A DNA stretch of 64,000 nt from Paenibacillus lycopersici (lineage in GTDB: Bacteria; Bacillota; Bacilli; Paenibacillales; Paenibacillaceae), in NCBI RefSeq assembly GCF_010119935.1, contig NZ_CP048209.1:62001-126000 (forward strand), read 5' to 3'. The translations under genes and the position numbers were made by a program. Position 1 is the first letter of the stretch. Each line of letters begins with the position of its first letter. The notes beneath the pieces are model-generated. The model worked only from the letters and a program-made list of their open reading frames with translations. It had not been told where the DNA came from and made no database searches. Positions 1-8,713 of the stretch are shown piece by piece.

Positions 1-972
1 CATCGCTTCCGCAAGCGACCCGAACGAGGCGTTGCCGTCCAGCGAATACAGCACGGGGTAGCCCTGGCCGGGCGGCGGCCCGGGCGGCACGTACGTATAG
101 ATCCGGTATTCGCGGCCCGTTCGCGCCGCGCGCATGACCCATTGATCGGTACCCGGTATCGTGTAGGTCATCCGTTCGATCGCGGCATCGGCTAACGCCG
201 CCTGCGCCGAACGCTCCTCCGCGCGGCCGGACGGGAACAACCATGCTAGCGCCTCGGGCAGCCGTCTCGCCATGCTGAGCAAGTCATGCGTGTCACCGTC
301 GGATACGATGAAGCGCAGCCGGTTCGCATGGCCGCCGTCCTCGTCTTTGGACATCCAGGCCGCGTAGGCCCGCTTCGTATGCGGAACCATATGTCGCTGC
401 GCATTCTGTTTGTACATGCCCTCGCAGCTGCCGACGGACATGAAGACGCGAAGCGAGCTTGCGAGCGCGGGCTGCTCCTCGACGTACCGGAGCGCGCCGT
501 CATACCATAACGATGGCGACAGCAGGCCGAGCCGCCCGAACGCATCGGGACGCCAATACCCTGCGAACATCGCGACGAGCCCGCCCAGCGAGCCGCCGAT
601 GATCGCCGTATGCCCCGCCTCCGGCAGCGTCCGGTAGATGCCGTCGATATACGGTTTGACGATGTCCGCCAGCTCATCCACGTAGGCGCGTCCGCCGCCG
701 CCGAATGACGGCTTGCCTTCCTGCAGCGCCTCGGCGGGCCAAGGCGTGTAGTCGTCATTGCGATTCGGGGACGCGACGCCCACGAATATCGTTTCCTGCA
801 GCTTGCCCTGCCGGAACAGATGCTCCAATTGATTCACGCAGCTGTCGAACAGCTCGCCGCCATCCTGTACGTATGCAACCGGATAGCGCGTATCCGGCGC
901 CGTCCGGTAAGAGGGCGGCACGTACACGAGCAGCTTGCGTCCGGCCGCCACGAGATGCGAATATCTTTCCAT
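1..972 (-). CDS. besA: Siderophore esterase with tandem alpha/beta-hydrolase modules (C-terminus off the window)
   Basis: This is probably a ferric-siderophore (trilactone) hydrolase that releases iron in the cytoplasm after uptake. The start is the ATG at 972, with AGAGGAG just upstream; 324 residues are visible and no stop is reached. Residues 1-245 form a complete-looking esterase-D/Fes-type module: the nucleophile elbow GGSLGG has Ser128, and a late His229 lies in SDGDTHD. From about residue 270 a second module begins (GREYRIYTYVPP, then GYPVLYSLDGN), which matches the usual N-terminus of BesA/IroE enzymes. The gene is last in a btr-feuA-feuB-feuC-esterase order like that of Bacillus subtilis. 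BesA itself has one module, so the duplication is unusual. The symbol is given by synteny and family only. Confidence 0.8.
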   Translation of the reverse strand, partial: MERYSHLVAAGRKLLVYVPPSYRTAPDTRYPVAYVQDGGELFDSCVNQLEHLFRQGKLQETIFVGVASPNRNDDYTPWPAEALQEGKPSFGGGGRAYVDELADIVKPYIDGIYRTLPEAGHTAIIGGSLGGLVAMFAGYWRPDAFGRLGLLSPSLWYDGALRYVEEQPALASSLRVFMSVGSCEGMYKQNAQRHMVPHTKRAYAAWMSKDEDGGHANRLRFIVSDGDTHDLLSMARRLPEALAWLFPSGRAEERSAQAALADAAIERMTYTIPGTDQWVMRAARTGREYRIYTYVPPGPPPGQGYPVLYSLDGNASFGSLAEAM

Positions 973-999
973 TACGGATAGGCTCCTCTCTTGCGCAGC

Positions 1000-2025
1000 T
1001 TATTTTCTCGCCCTGATTAACAGATAGACGAAGTACGGCACGCCGATAATGGAGATGACGATGCCGACCGCCAGCTCCGCCGGCGCGAACACCGAGCGGC
1101 CGATCAAGTCCCCGGCAATCACCATGGCCGCCCCGACCAGGCCGCTGATCGGCAGACTCAGCCGGTGCCTCAGACCGACAAGCCTTCTCGCGATATGCGG
1201 GCCGAGCAGCCCGACGAAGCCGATGCTGCCGGATACGGCCACGCTGACGCTCACGAGCCCGATGCTCCCGAGCAGCAGCCGATTGCGCTCCCGCTCCATG
1301 GATACGCCGAGTCCCTTGACGCTTGATTCCTGCAATTGAAACAGATCGAGCACGTTCGCCCGCAGCCAAAGGAACGGCACGAGCACGAGCAGCCACGGCA
1401 GCATCATCGCGACGAACTTCCAGTCGGCGCCGTAGATGCTCCCCGTCAGCCATACCGCCGCCATCTCGAAATCGCGCGCGTTCATCCTTAGCGAGGCGTA
1501 CAGCGTGACGGCGCCGAAACCGGAGGAAATGGCGATACCGGCCAGAATCAGCCGCTGCGGATCGAGACCGCCGCCCCGGCTGCGGGCGAATACGTAGATC
1601 ATCGCCGTCGCCGCCAGTCCTCCGGCAACGCCGAACAACGGCATCGTAAACACGGCGAGCCAGCCGGTCGTGTTCATCTCTCCTTGCAGAAGCAGCATGA
1701 ACAAGACGACCGCCATTCCGGCTCCCGCGTTAATGCCGAGAATGCCGGGATCGGCAAGCGCATTGCGCGTCACGCCCTGGATGACGCTTCCCGCCACGCC
1801 GAGGGCGAAGCCGACGAGACCGCCCAGCACGATACGGGGCAGGCGGAATTCGAATACGACCAGTTCATGCTCATGCACGCGGTCAAGCCGCAGCAGCGTC
1901 TTCATCACGTCCGCGACGGACAGGTCGAACGTGCCGTTCGTCAGGCTCAGGTAGACGGAAGCGGCGATGACGGCGAGCAGGCCGGCGAAGACAAGAGCGA
2001 ATCGTGCGTTGGCGCCGTTACGCAT
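1000..2025 (-). CDS. feuC: Iron-siderophore ABC transporter permease, FecCD family
   Basis: This is the membrane subunit of an iron(III)-siderophore importer; FecCD permeases pair up to form the channel. The protein has 341 residues, normal for the family, with hydrophobic segments throughout. The family signature is visible as GSVIQGVTRNALADPGILG followed by a Gly/Ala-rich stretch. The start overlaps the end of the upstream permease by 8 bases, so the two are translationally coupled. The esterase follows after 27 bases. No ATPase gene lies in the cluster, so a shared one elsewhere (like YusV in B. subtilis) probably energises it. The symbol is assigned by gene order. Confidence 0.9.
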   Translation of the reverse strand: MRNGANARFALVFAGLLAVIAASVYLSLTNGTFDLSVADVMKTLLRLDRVHEHELVVFEFRLPRIVLGGLVGFALGVAGSVIQGVTRNALADPGILGINAGAGMAVVLFMLLLQGEMNTTGWLAVFTMPLFGVAGGLAATAMIYVFARSRGGGLDPQRLILAGIAISSGFGAVTLYASLRMNARDFEMAAVWLTGSIYGADWKFVAMMLPWLLVLVPFLWLRANVLDLFQLQESSVKGLGVSMERERNRLLLGSIGLVSVSVAVSGSIGFVGLLGPHIARRLVGLRHRLSLPISGLVGAAMVIAGDLIGRSVFAPAELAVGIVISIIGVPYFVYLLIRARK

Positions 2026-3028
2026 GCCGGCTTCCTCCTCCCCTCGTCTTGATGAGATAGAGGAAGAACGGAACGCCGAACAGCGCGGTCACAACCCCGA
2101 TCGGCGTCTCGAACGGATCGTTGAGGAAGCGCGATAGCAGGTCGCACAGCGCCAGGAACAAGCCGCCCAGCACGCCGGACACCGGCACGATCCAGCGGTA
2201 ATCGACGCCGGATAGAAACCGGGCGATATGCGGAACGATCAGGCCGACGAAGGCGATTTTCCCTGCCAGGGCGACGGAGACGCCCGTCAGAATGACGACG
2301 GCCAGCATCGTCAGCCCCTTGATCAGCTTCGTCCGCACGCCCAGATTGGCCGAGACTTCTTCGCCGAGCGACAGCACGGTTATGGAGCCGGACACCGCCA
2401 TCGCGAGCCCAAGGCCGACGACCGCGAACGGAATGGACAGTTTGATCAGCGACGGATCCATCTGATGGAGTCTGGCGTTGTACCAGAAGCTCACCCCTTG
2501 CGACAGCTGATAATAGGAAGATACGGCTGCCGCGGCGCCGCTTAAGAAGTTTCCGATAAGGGTCCCCAGAATCGCCAGGCGCACCGGCGACATCCCCTGC
2601 GGAATAAGCCAGGCAAGCCCGAACACGAGCCCCGCGCCGATGGCCGAGCCGACCATGGACAGCATAATGAAGCTCACCGAGCCCGTGCTCGGCAGGAACG
2701 CCATGCACAGCGTAACGACGAACACCGAGCCGTCGGATACGCCCATGATCGACGGAGAGGCCAAGTAGTTCCGCGTCATCCCCTGCATCAGCGCTCCCGA
2801 TACGGCAAGAAAGGCGCCGATGAGCATGGCGCCGACGACGCGCGGCAGGCGGGAGGCCCTGATGATCTGATGGTCCATGCTGCCGGGGTCGAAATGGAAG
2901 ACCGCCGCCCAGATCTCTTGGGCCGATATGCTTTTCGCTCCGTACAGGACGGATAGGACAATCAATAGCAATGCGGCTGCCGGCGCAGCCATCAGGATGG
3001 CGGCCGGCAGCTTCTTCACCGTTCTCAT
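2018..3028 (-). CDS. feuB: Iron-siderophore ABC transporter permease, FecCD family
   Basis: This is the second FecCD permease of the siderophore importer, with 336 residues. An N-terminal membrane segment (about residues 8-30) is followed by the FecCD signature around SGALMQGMTRNYLASPSIMG. The gene starts 15 bases after the binding-protein gene and overlaps the next permease by 8 bases. It should form a heterodimeric channel with its neighbour and receive substrate from the lipoprotein encoded at 3044-4108. The symbol follows the B. subtilis order feuA-feuB-feuC and is not based on direct comparison. Confidence 0.9.
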   Translation of the reverse strand: MRTVKKLPAAILMAAPAAALLLIVLSVLYGAKSISAQEIWAAVFHFDPGSMDHQIIRASRLPRVVGAMLIGAFLAVSGALMQGMTRNYLASPSIMGVSDGSVFVVTLCMAFLPSTGSVSFIMLSMVGSAIGAGLVFGLAWLIPQGMSPVRLAILGTLIGNFLSGAAAAVSSYYQLSQGVSFWYNARLHQMDPSLIKLSIPFAVVGLGLAMAVSGSITVLSLGEEVSANLGVRTKLIKGLTMLAVVILTGVSVALAGKIAFVGLIVPHIARFLSGVDYRWIVPVSGVLGGLFLALCDLLSRFLNDPFETPIGVVTALFGVPFFLYLIKTRGGGSRHA

Positions 3029-3043
3029 ACGCGACTTCCTAAC

Positions 3044-4108
3044 TTATTGGGCTAGATTGGCGACGGCGGCTTTCAGGAATTCGATCTTGCTGTACGCCGT
3101 GCCGCCTTGCGCGAGCGGGTCCACGACGTTGACGAATGCCTTGCCGTTCTTCAATGCGCTCACGTTCTTCAGAATCGGGTTGTTTTGCAGCTCCTCGAGC
3201 GCTTTGGGCTTGTCCTTGTTCTCGTCCTCCGCGAACTGGATGAACATATAGTCCGGGTTCATCTCGGCGAACTTCTCGACGGAGACCGCTTCCTGCGCCT
3301 TCGCGGCCGTTACCTCTGCCGGCACGTCCAGCCCCAGATCCTCGTACAGCACCGGGTTGAAGAACACCGACGCCGGATAAATGTAGATTTCGCCGCCGCG
3401 AATGCGCGCCGCCACGACCTTCTTGCCCTTCAGCTTATCGCCGAGCTGCGATTTGGCCGCTTCCAGATCCGCTTTGTAATCCGCGATCGCCTTCGCGGCC
3501 TGCTCCTGCTTCCCGCTGAGCTCGCCGAGCAGCTGCAAATTCGCTTCCCAGTTCGTCGCGATGTGGGAGTACGGAATGGTCGGCGCGATCTTCTCCAGCT
3601 TCTCGGCCACCTCCGGCTTGAACTTCGTCGAACCGAGAATGACATCCGGCTTCAGCGATAGGATTTTCTCGAAGTTCGGCTCGATCTTCTCGCCGACGGA
3701 CTCCGTTCCTTGCGTAATCGATTGGAACATCGGAGGGAAGACGCCGGAGAACGTGATCGCGCCGACAGGGTTCACGTCAAGCACGATCGCGTCTTCCATC
3801 GCTTCCACCGCGCCCGTGATGACGATGCGCTCCGTCTTCGCCGGCAGCACGTATTCCTTGTCCAAGTATTTCACCGTCCTGGTTGCGGCGGAAGGCTCCT
3901 CCGCCGTCTCCGCCGGCTGGTTCCCTGTCTCTGCAGTCGTGTTCTCTGCCGGCTGATTGCCCGCCGCGGACGAGTTGGCCGCATTGGCTGCATCGGCTGT
4001 GTTGGCCGCATTTCCCGTCCCGGCGTCGGAAGCCGGGTTATTATTGCCGCATGCCGCCATTAACGACAGCAGGACGAGCAGACTTAAAGCGAGTATCGTG
4101 TTCTTCAT
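3044..4108 (-). CDS. feuA: Iron-siderophore ABC transporter substrate-binding lipoprotein
   Basis: This membrane-anchored receptor binds a ferric siderophore outside the cell and delivers it to the FecCD permeases. The 354-residue protein has a lipoprotein signal peptide with the lipobox LMAAC (lipidated Cys20). A long low-complexity Asn/Ala/Glu-rich linker (about residues 22-75) follows, then a periplasmic-binding-protein fold of the FeuA/FhuD class, recognisable by VKYLDKEYVLPAKTERIVITG and by NFEKILSLKPDVILG. A Fur-box-like palindrome sits in the 77-base gap to btr, so this gene probably has its own iron-repressed promoter. Confidence 0.92.
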   Translation of the reverse strand: MKNTILALSLLVLLSLMAACGNNNPASDAGTGNAANTADAANAANSSAAGNQPAENTTAETGNQPAETAEEPSAATRTVKYLDKEYVLPAKTERIVITGAVEAMEDAIVLDVNPVGAITFSGVFPPMFQSITQGTESVGEKIEPNFEKILSLKPDVILGSTKFKPEVAEKLEKIAPTIPYSHIATNWEANLQLLGELSGKQEQAAKAIADYKADLEAAKSQLGDKLKGKKVVAARIRGGEIYIYPASVFFNPVLYEDLGLDVPAEVTAAKAQEAVSVEKFAEMNPDYMFIQFAEDENKDKPKALEELQNNPILKNVSALKNGKAFVNVVDPLAQGGTAYSKIEFLKAAVANLAQ

Positions 4109-4143
4109 TGGAATGGAATTCCCCTTTCATGGCCTTCTCTAAT

Positions 4144-4158
4144 TGAGAATGAATCTCA
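4144..4158. promoter_or_regulatory. Fur-box-like palindrome upstream of feuA
   Basis: The 15-mer TGAGAATGAATCTCA matches the Fur consensus TGATAATNATTATCA at 12 positions and is nearly palindromic. It lies in the short gap between the btr stop and the binding-protein start, where an iron-repressed promoter for feuA would be expected. Btr could also bind here, because a further dyad around ATCGATCGTAATCGAT lies next to it. Confidence 0.6.
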
Positions 4159-4185
4159 CTGGTATCGATCGTAATCGATATCCGT

Positions 4186-5865
4186 CTATTCGACCATGGA
4201 CAAAATCCCGAATAATGATGGACGTTTTCCTGTTAGCAGCTCCGGCATGCTTCCCAGCATGCGCTCGATCGCGCTGGGCGAATACTCCCGCCACGGGTCG
4301 GATGGAATGATCCGCACCCTGTTGCCGCGGACGGCATGCAGGGACATCCACTCCGGCGACTGCTGCAGCGCCTTCCATCCCTCGAGCGTCTCCGTCTCCT
4401 GGCAGACGAGCAGCAGAATTCTGTCCGCTCCCGCCTCGTCGAGCTCCGCGATCGATAGCGGACGGTCGAACGGGAACCGCGCGCCCGCATACGGGAATTG
4501 CAAGCCGAGACTGCCGAATAGCATATCCGCCATGCCGCTGTTGCAGTACGCATAGAACTGGTTCTTATACAGCCGGACCGTCAGCACGGTCTGGTTCAAT
4601 CCGTCTCCCGCTTCCTCCCGGACGTGCAGCACTTTCCGTTCGTAGGCTTCCAGCCATCGTTCCGCTTCGGCCCGTTCGCCGAGCCGCTCCGCGACCGTGC
4701 GCAGTCCCGCCCGCCAATCATTGGACGGCTTGGGCATTTCATATACTTCCGCGATCCCCGACAGGACCGCCCGCTCCTTCGCGTCCACCCCGGCCGGGCA
4801 CAGGATCAGATCCGGGCGTGCTTCCGCGAGCCGCTGCAAATTCGCCGTCTTATGCTGATTTTGGCGGAACGCGTCCAGATGAACCGTAATGTCGGATCCG
4901 AGCATGCTGTAGTAATGACCTGCCCATTTCGGATGCAGGGGCGCGGCGAAAGGAACGACTTGCAGCGGCATGAGATAGCCCAGGATGGACGCCGAGCCGT
5001 ACACGGCCAGCTTGTTTCTCCGTTTCTTGATGAAAGCGGACGGCGATACGCCCTCCGCCTTGCGGAATTTGCGGCTAAAATAAAACTCGTCCTCATAGCC
5101 GACCTCATGCGCGATATCCTTCAGGCGCATGTCCGAACAGACCAGCAGCTTCTTCGCCTTGGCCATCCGGAGCTGCGTCACGTAATCCATTGCGCTTACG
5201 CCGTAATGGCGTTTGAACAAGTCGGCGAAATAGTTCGGACTCAGCTCCGCGACGCCGGCCAGCCGCTTGATCGACAGCTCCTCCCGGTAGTGCTCGTCCA
5301 TATAGCGTCTTGCCTGCTCGAGCGCGTCCCGGCTATCCGACCTGGACGGCCTGCGGGCGGTCGAGAACAGCTCGAACAGCAGCTCCTGCAGCGTAAGCTG
5401 CGCACGCCAGCGCATGACGGGATCCTCGTGGCCGTGCTGCTCCTTCATCGTTCGGCACAGATTGCTTGCCCGGCCCGTCTGCGCAAGCGCGACGCCTTCG
5501 CAGCAAAGCGCGGCCGTATGCTCCCGATCGCGCACGAGCCGGCTCTGGTCCCGGGCCGCCGCGCGATACAGCCCCATCCGAATAACGGCGACGGCATGGT
5601 CCCCGCTCGTTCCTTCTATGCCGAAGGTGCTGTCTCCGGGCGAGCAATACACGGTATCCGGCCGCATCGGGAGCATGTCCCGGTCACGTATAAGCGTGCC
5701 GGCCCCGCTTAACAGCACGATCAAGACGTCCTGCGAAGTCAGCTGCGGCTCGATTCGGGTCACCCCCGTCACGATCTCCACGTCCCACAGCCTGGCGGTC
5801 AGTCCATCGATGCCGGCGGCTTCTATCTGCGTTTCCCGGTCGGCTTCGCGTTGGTTCGCGTTCAT
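4186..5865 (-). CDS. btr: Btr-like AraC regulator fused to a siderophore-binding domain
   Basis: This is a transcriptional activator that senses a ferric siderophore directly and switches on its uptake genes. With the ATG at 5865 (GAGG upstream) the protein has 559 residues; a GTG three codons earlier is possible. An N-terminal cupin-like part is followed by two AraC helix-turn-helix motifs (about residues 180-290; LSIKRLAGVAELSPNYFADL and then LKDIAHEVGYEDEFYFSRKF). The C-terminal ~265 residues are a FeuA-like binding domain. This architecture is that of B. subtilis Btr (YbbB), and the gene precedes feuABC in the same way. A strong Fur box precedes it. Confidence 0.92.
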   Translation of the reverse strand: MNANQREADRETQIEAAGIDGLTARLWDVEIVTGVTRIEPQLTSQDVLIVLLSGAGTLIRDRDMLPMRPDTVYCSPGDSTFGIEGTSGDHAVAVIRMGLYRAAARDQSRLVRDREHTAALCCEGVALAQTGRASNLCRTMKEQHGHEDPVMRWRAQLTLQELLFELFSTARRPSRSDSRDALEQARRYMDEHYREELSIKRLAGVAELSPNYFADLFKRHYGVSAMDYVTQLRMAKAKKLLVCSDMRLKDIAHEVGYEDEFYFSRKFRKAEGVSPSAFIKKRRNKLAVYGSASILGYLMPLQVVPFAAPLHPKWAGHYYSMLGSDITVHLDAFRQNQHKTANLQRLAEARPDLILCPAGVDAKERAVLSGIAEVYEMPKPSNDWRAGLRTVAERLGERAEAERWLEAYERKVLHVREEAGDGLNQTVLTVRLYKNQFYAYCNSGMADMLFGSLGLQFPYAGARFPFDRPLSIAELDEAGADRILLLVCQETETLEGWKALQQSPEWMSLHAVRGNRVRIIPSDPWREYSPSAIERMLGSMPELLTGKRPSLFGILSMVE

Positions 5866-5890
5866 GCCCTGCACCTCGCATTATTGATAT

Positions 5891-5905
5891 CGATAATCAT
5901 TATCA
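5891..5905. promoter_or_regulatory. Fur box upstream of btr
   Basis: CGATAATCATTATCA matches the 15-base Fur consensus at 14 positions. It lies 26 bases before the btr start codon, inside an AT-rich stretch that would serve as promoter. It predicts iron repression of the regulator and, through it, of the uptake genes. Confidence 0.85.
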
Positions 5906-6248
5906 ATTAGTATAGCAAACATTGCCCCGTTTGGGTACCGGGCGCGAGCAGCCGGGAGTGTGCGGATGCCGCATGCACAGGTTAGCACGCCGGGCGGGCG
6001 ACTCGCTAATCACGCCCGCCGTCACGCCGGCGGCAGGTGTGCGCAAGCGGTGGCGAAGTGAAGCGCAAGAAGCAGCCGGCCAGCGAGGCGGTCCCGCGCT
6101 CCCCGGCCCAGGGCCCCGTCGGCGAAGAACCGCAGGCGAAGAAGTTAATTTGATCCCTATATACATTAACTTAGTGCCTATAGCTTAGCGCCGATCATTG
6201 CTAGACTTATACCAACACGCAGAATCCATGGAGAGGCGGTAATGGACG
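5906..6248. other. Intergenic stretch between btr and the fucosidase gene
   Basis: This gap of about 340 bases between divergent genes is GC-rich in its middle part and has no ORF I would support. The last 120 bases turn AT-rich and probably hold the fucosidase promoter. GGAGAGGCGG at about 6230-6239 is the ribosome site for the gene at 6249. No operator or RNA element was recognised. Confidence 0.5.
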
Positions 6249-7565
6249 ATGAGTCAAACGTTTATTCAGCAGCGCACCGAGCGTACCGAGTGGTTCCTTC
6301 GGGATCGCTTCGGCATGTTCATTCACTGGGGGTTGTATGCCATCCCGGCCCGCGGGGAATGGGTGCGGAGCGTCGAACGCATCAGCAGCGAGGACTACCG
6401 GCAGTATTTCGACGAATTCAATCCGGAGCGCTACGATCCGAAGGCTTGGGCACGGACCGCGAAGGAAGCGGGCATGAAATACGCGGTGCTGACGGCGAAG
6501 CATCATGACGGCTTCTGCTTGTTCGACAGCAAGCTGACCGACTACAAGTCGACCCGTACGGCGTGCGGCCGGGATCTGGTGCGGGAGTTCCTCGACGCCT
6601 TCCGGGCGGAAGGGCTGAAGGTCGGGCTGTACTACTCGCTGCTGGACTGGCATCATCCCGATTACCCGGCTTACGGCGACCGCATTCACCCGATGCGCGA
6701 CAACGAAGCGTACAAGCGCGACCCGGAACGGTTCGGCGTATACCTGGATTACATGCACGGACAAGTCCGCGAGCTGTTGACCGAATACGGCAAGCTGGAC
6801 ATCATGTGGTTCGATTTCTCCTATGACGGGATGAAGGGCGAGAAATGGCGGGCGACCGAGCTAATGGAGATGATCCGCGCCCAACAGCCGCATCTGATCG
6901 TCGACAACCGCCTCGAGGCGAGCGGCGAGGAAGGCGGCTCCATCTACACCGAGCAGCCGAGCCTGTATTCGGGCGATTTCGCTTCGCCGGAGCAGATTAT
7001 TCCGCCGCGCGGCGTTACGGATGACCAAGGCAATTCCATCCCTTGGGAGGCTTGTATTACGCTGAACAATAACTGGGGCTACGGCGCCAACGACCTGACG
7101 TACAAGTCCGCCAAGACGGTCATCCGCAAGCTCGTCGAGTGCGTCAGCAAGAACGGCAACCTGCTGCTGAACGTCGGTCCGGATGCCGCGGGCGAAATTC
7201 CGCAGCGGTCGCTGACGGTTCTGGCCGAAGTCGGCGAATGGCTGCGCCGGAACGGCGACAGCATCTACGGCTGCGGCGAAGCCGACCTGCCGAAGCCGGA
7301 TTGGGGCCGCTACACGCGCAAGGGCAATAAGCTGTACGCGCATGTGCTCGAAGAGAGCGTGGGCCCGGTTAACCTAGCCGGGCTCGGCGACCGCGTCCAA
7401 CGCGCGCGGCTGCTGGCGGACGGCTCGGAGCTGTTCGTGACGCGCCCGTGGAACGCGAAGCTGTACCCGGACGACGCGTTCTTCAACTTCGCGCAGCCGG
7501 AGCATTTCACGTACCCCCTCCCGGACGAGCGCGATACGGTCGTCGAGCTGACATTGAACGATTGA
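6249..7565 (+). CDS. Alpha-L-fucosidase, GH29 family
   Basis: This is a glycoside hydrolase that removes alpha-L-fucose from oligosaccharides. The 438-residue protein starts with the family hallmark FGMFIHWGLYAIPARGEW (about residues 21-38), then KYAVLTAKHHDGFCLFDSK and the Trp-Phe-Asp motif at 187-189 in LDIMWFDFSYDG, whose Asp is the expected nucleophile. Only the catalytic barrel and a short beta-sandwich-like tail are present. No signal peptide is seen, so the enzyme is probably cytoplasmic and acts on imported sugars. It is transcribed alone and ends at a strong hairpin. The start is supported by GGAGAGGCGG upstream. Confidence 0.92.
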   Translation: MSQTFIQQRTERTEWFLRDRFGMFIHWGLYAIPARGEWVRSVERISSEDYRQYFDEFNPERYDPKAWARTAKEAGMKYAVLTAKHHDGFCLFDSKLTDYKSTRTACGRDLVREFLDAFRAEGLKVGLYYSLLDWHHPDYPAYGDRIHPMRDNEAYKRDPERFGVYLDYMHGQVRELLTEYGKLDIMWFDFSYDGMKGEKWRATELMEMIRAQQPHLIVDNRLEASGEEGGSIYTEQPSLYSGDFASPEQIIPPRGVTDDQGNSIPWEACITLNNNWGYGANDLTYKSAKTVIRKLVECVSKNGNLLLNVGPDAAGEIPQRSLTVLAEVGEWLRRNGDSIYGCGEADLPKPDWGRYTRKGNKLYAHVLEESVGPVNLAGLGDRVQRARLLADGSELFVTRPWNAKLYPDDAFFNFAQPEHFTYPLPDERDTVVELTLND

Positions 7566-7578
7566 TATAGCGCCATTA

Positions 7579-7621
7579 AGCAGAGAGACATCGCGGTTCG
7601 GACGCGATGTCTCTCTGCTTG
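7579..7621. terminator. Bidirectional hairpin between convergent genes
   Basis: A perfect 18-bp stem (7579-7596 with 7604-7621) encloses a 7-base loop. It lies just past the fucosidase stop and faces the convergent APH-like gene. There is no long T-run on either strand, so it may act as a weak bidirectional terminator or an mRNA-stabilising hairpin. Confidence 0.75.
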
Positions 7622-7686
7622 ACGGGCTTCAGCCGCGCTGTCACCCTCTGCTTCGCCCGCCCGTTCCTTGCCGAGACGGGCGGCGC

Positions 7687-8583
7687 TCAACGGTATGGGA
7701 CGGCGTCCGGGCCCATGAGCGGCGAGCGCTCCAGCAGCTTCCTGATCATCCAGCCATCGTCCCAGCTGCCCTCCTTCAGGTGATTGCAGGCCAGTTCGAT
7801 GAGTCCCGCCCACCACATGGGCGTGATAAGCTCCCACTCGTCGGGCTCGAGCGGCGATACTTCGTCGTACCCGAGTATGACCTCGTCGTACTTGCCTCTC
7901 CACGCGAGGGCGAATTCGCCGACGCGGTGATCCCAATGCGCAAGCTCGAAATCGAGAATCCCGGTCAGCCTGTCCCCCTGGAAGCGCAGGTTCCACGTCG
8001 TAAAATCGCCGTGGGTGACGATGCCCGGCCGGTCATGGAGCCGCAGCCCCTCCGCCCGCTTCCGCGCGCGCTCCAAATGCCAGCGCAGCATGCGCATCTC
8101 TTCCTCCGGCCGCTCCTGCTCATGCGCCGACAGCAGCCGATCCAGCCCTTCATCGAACAAGATCTCTTCGCAGCGCCGCCAGCCCCTCCGCTGGCCGAAC
8201 GCGCCAAGCCGCAGAAGATCCTGGTGGAACTGCGCCAACAGGCGGCCCCGTGCGCGCTGCTCGGCCGCGGGATTGTCGACGGACGGCGGCTCGCCCCGGA
8301 GGAACGGGAACAGTCCCCACACTTGTCCGTCTTGCGCGATCGGCTCCCCGATGACAGGGGCAACCGGCCAGCCCAGCCCGGCGATGCCTTGAAGCAGCTT
8401 CGCCTCGTAGTCGATATCGTCCATCCGGACTCCGCCATGCCAGAGGCGCAGCACCAGCTGTTCCCGATTAACGTTCACCAGCCAATGCCGGTTGAGCCTT
8501 CCCCCAAGCGGAGCCTCCACCTTGGCGTTAAGCGCTTTCAAAATAGCCGCGTCCGGCATGTTCGGATTCGTATCACTGCCCAT
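7687..8583 (-). CDS. Aminoglycoside phosphotransferase (APH)-family kinase
   Basis: This is a small-molecule kinase of the APH/choline-kinase fold whose real substrate cannot be told from sequence. The ATG at 8583 is chosen because GGAGGAGAAG lies just upstream; an earlier start would add 21 mostly Arg/Lys residues. The catalytic loop reads HGDFTTWNL (the HxDxxxxN pattern), followed by ILDFELAHWD with the metal-binding Asp. An N-terminal VLRLWHGG strand probably carries the nucleotide-contacting region. The length (298 residues) is normal. Relatives are often annotated as phosphotransferases without resistance activity. Confidence 0.82.
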   Translation of the reverse strand: MGSDTNPNMPDAAILKALNAKVEAPLGGRLNRHWLVNVNREQLVLRLWHGGVRMDDIDYEAKLLQGIAGLGWPVAPVIGEPIAQDGQVWGLFPFLRGEPPSVDNPAAEQRARGRLLAQFHQDLLRLGAFGQRRGWRRCEEILFDEGLDRLLSAHEQERPEEEMRMLRWHLERARKRAEGLRLHDRPGIVTHGDFTTWNLRFQGDRLTGILDFELAHWDHRVGEFALAWRGKYDEVILGYDEVSPLEPDEWELITPMWWAGLIELACNHLKEGSWDDGWMIRKLLERSPLMGPDAVPYR

Positions 8584-8650
8584 CCGTCTTCTCCTCCGCT
8601 TCCTGTTAGCCTGGATCCTCGTCAACGCCTGCTCTGCTCCTGCCACGACG

Positions 8651-8673
8651 AAAACGCGGCCTCTCGGCCGCGT
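8651..8673 (-). terminator. Rho-independent terminator after the YdeI-like gene
   Basis: An 8-bp GC stem (GGCCGCGT with ACGCGGCC) closes a 4-base loop and runs into TTTT on the minus strand, about 40 bases after the stop of the gene ending at 8714. It separates that gene from the APH-like gene downstream. Confidence 0.75.
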
Positions 8674-8713
8674 CGTACTTGCTCCGCATTACCCTTCCAG
8701 GCTTCGCCGGCCG

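Noticed and set aside
4624..5712. 362-residue plus-strand ORF opposite btr
   Set aside because: It is the antisense shadow of the btr gene, which has full domain evidence.
5922..6188. 88-residue ORF between btr and fucosidase
   Set aside because: Biased GC-rich composition, no ribosome site, no recognisable motif.
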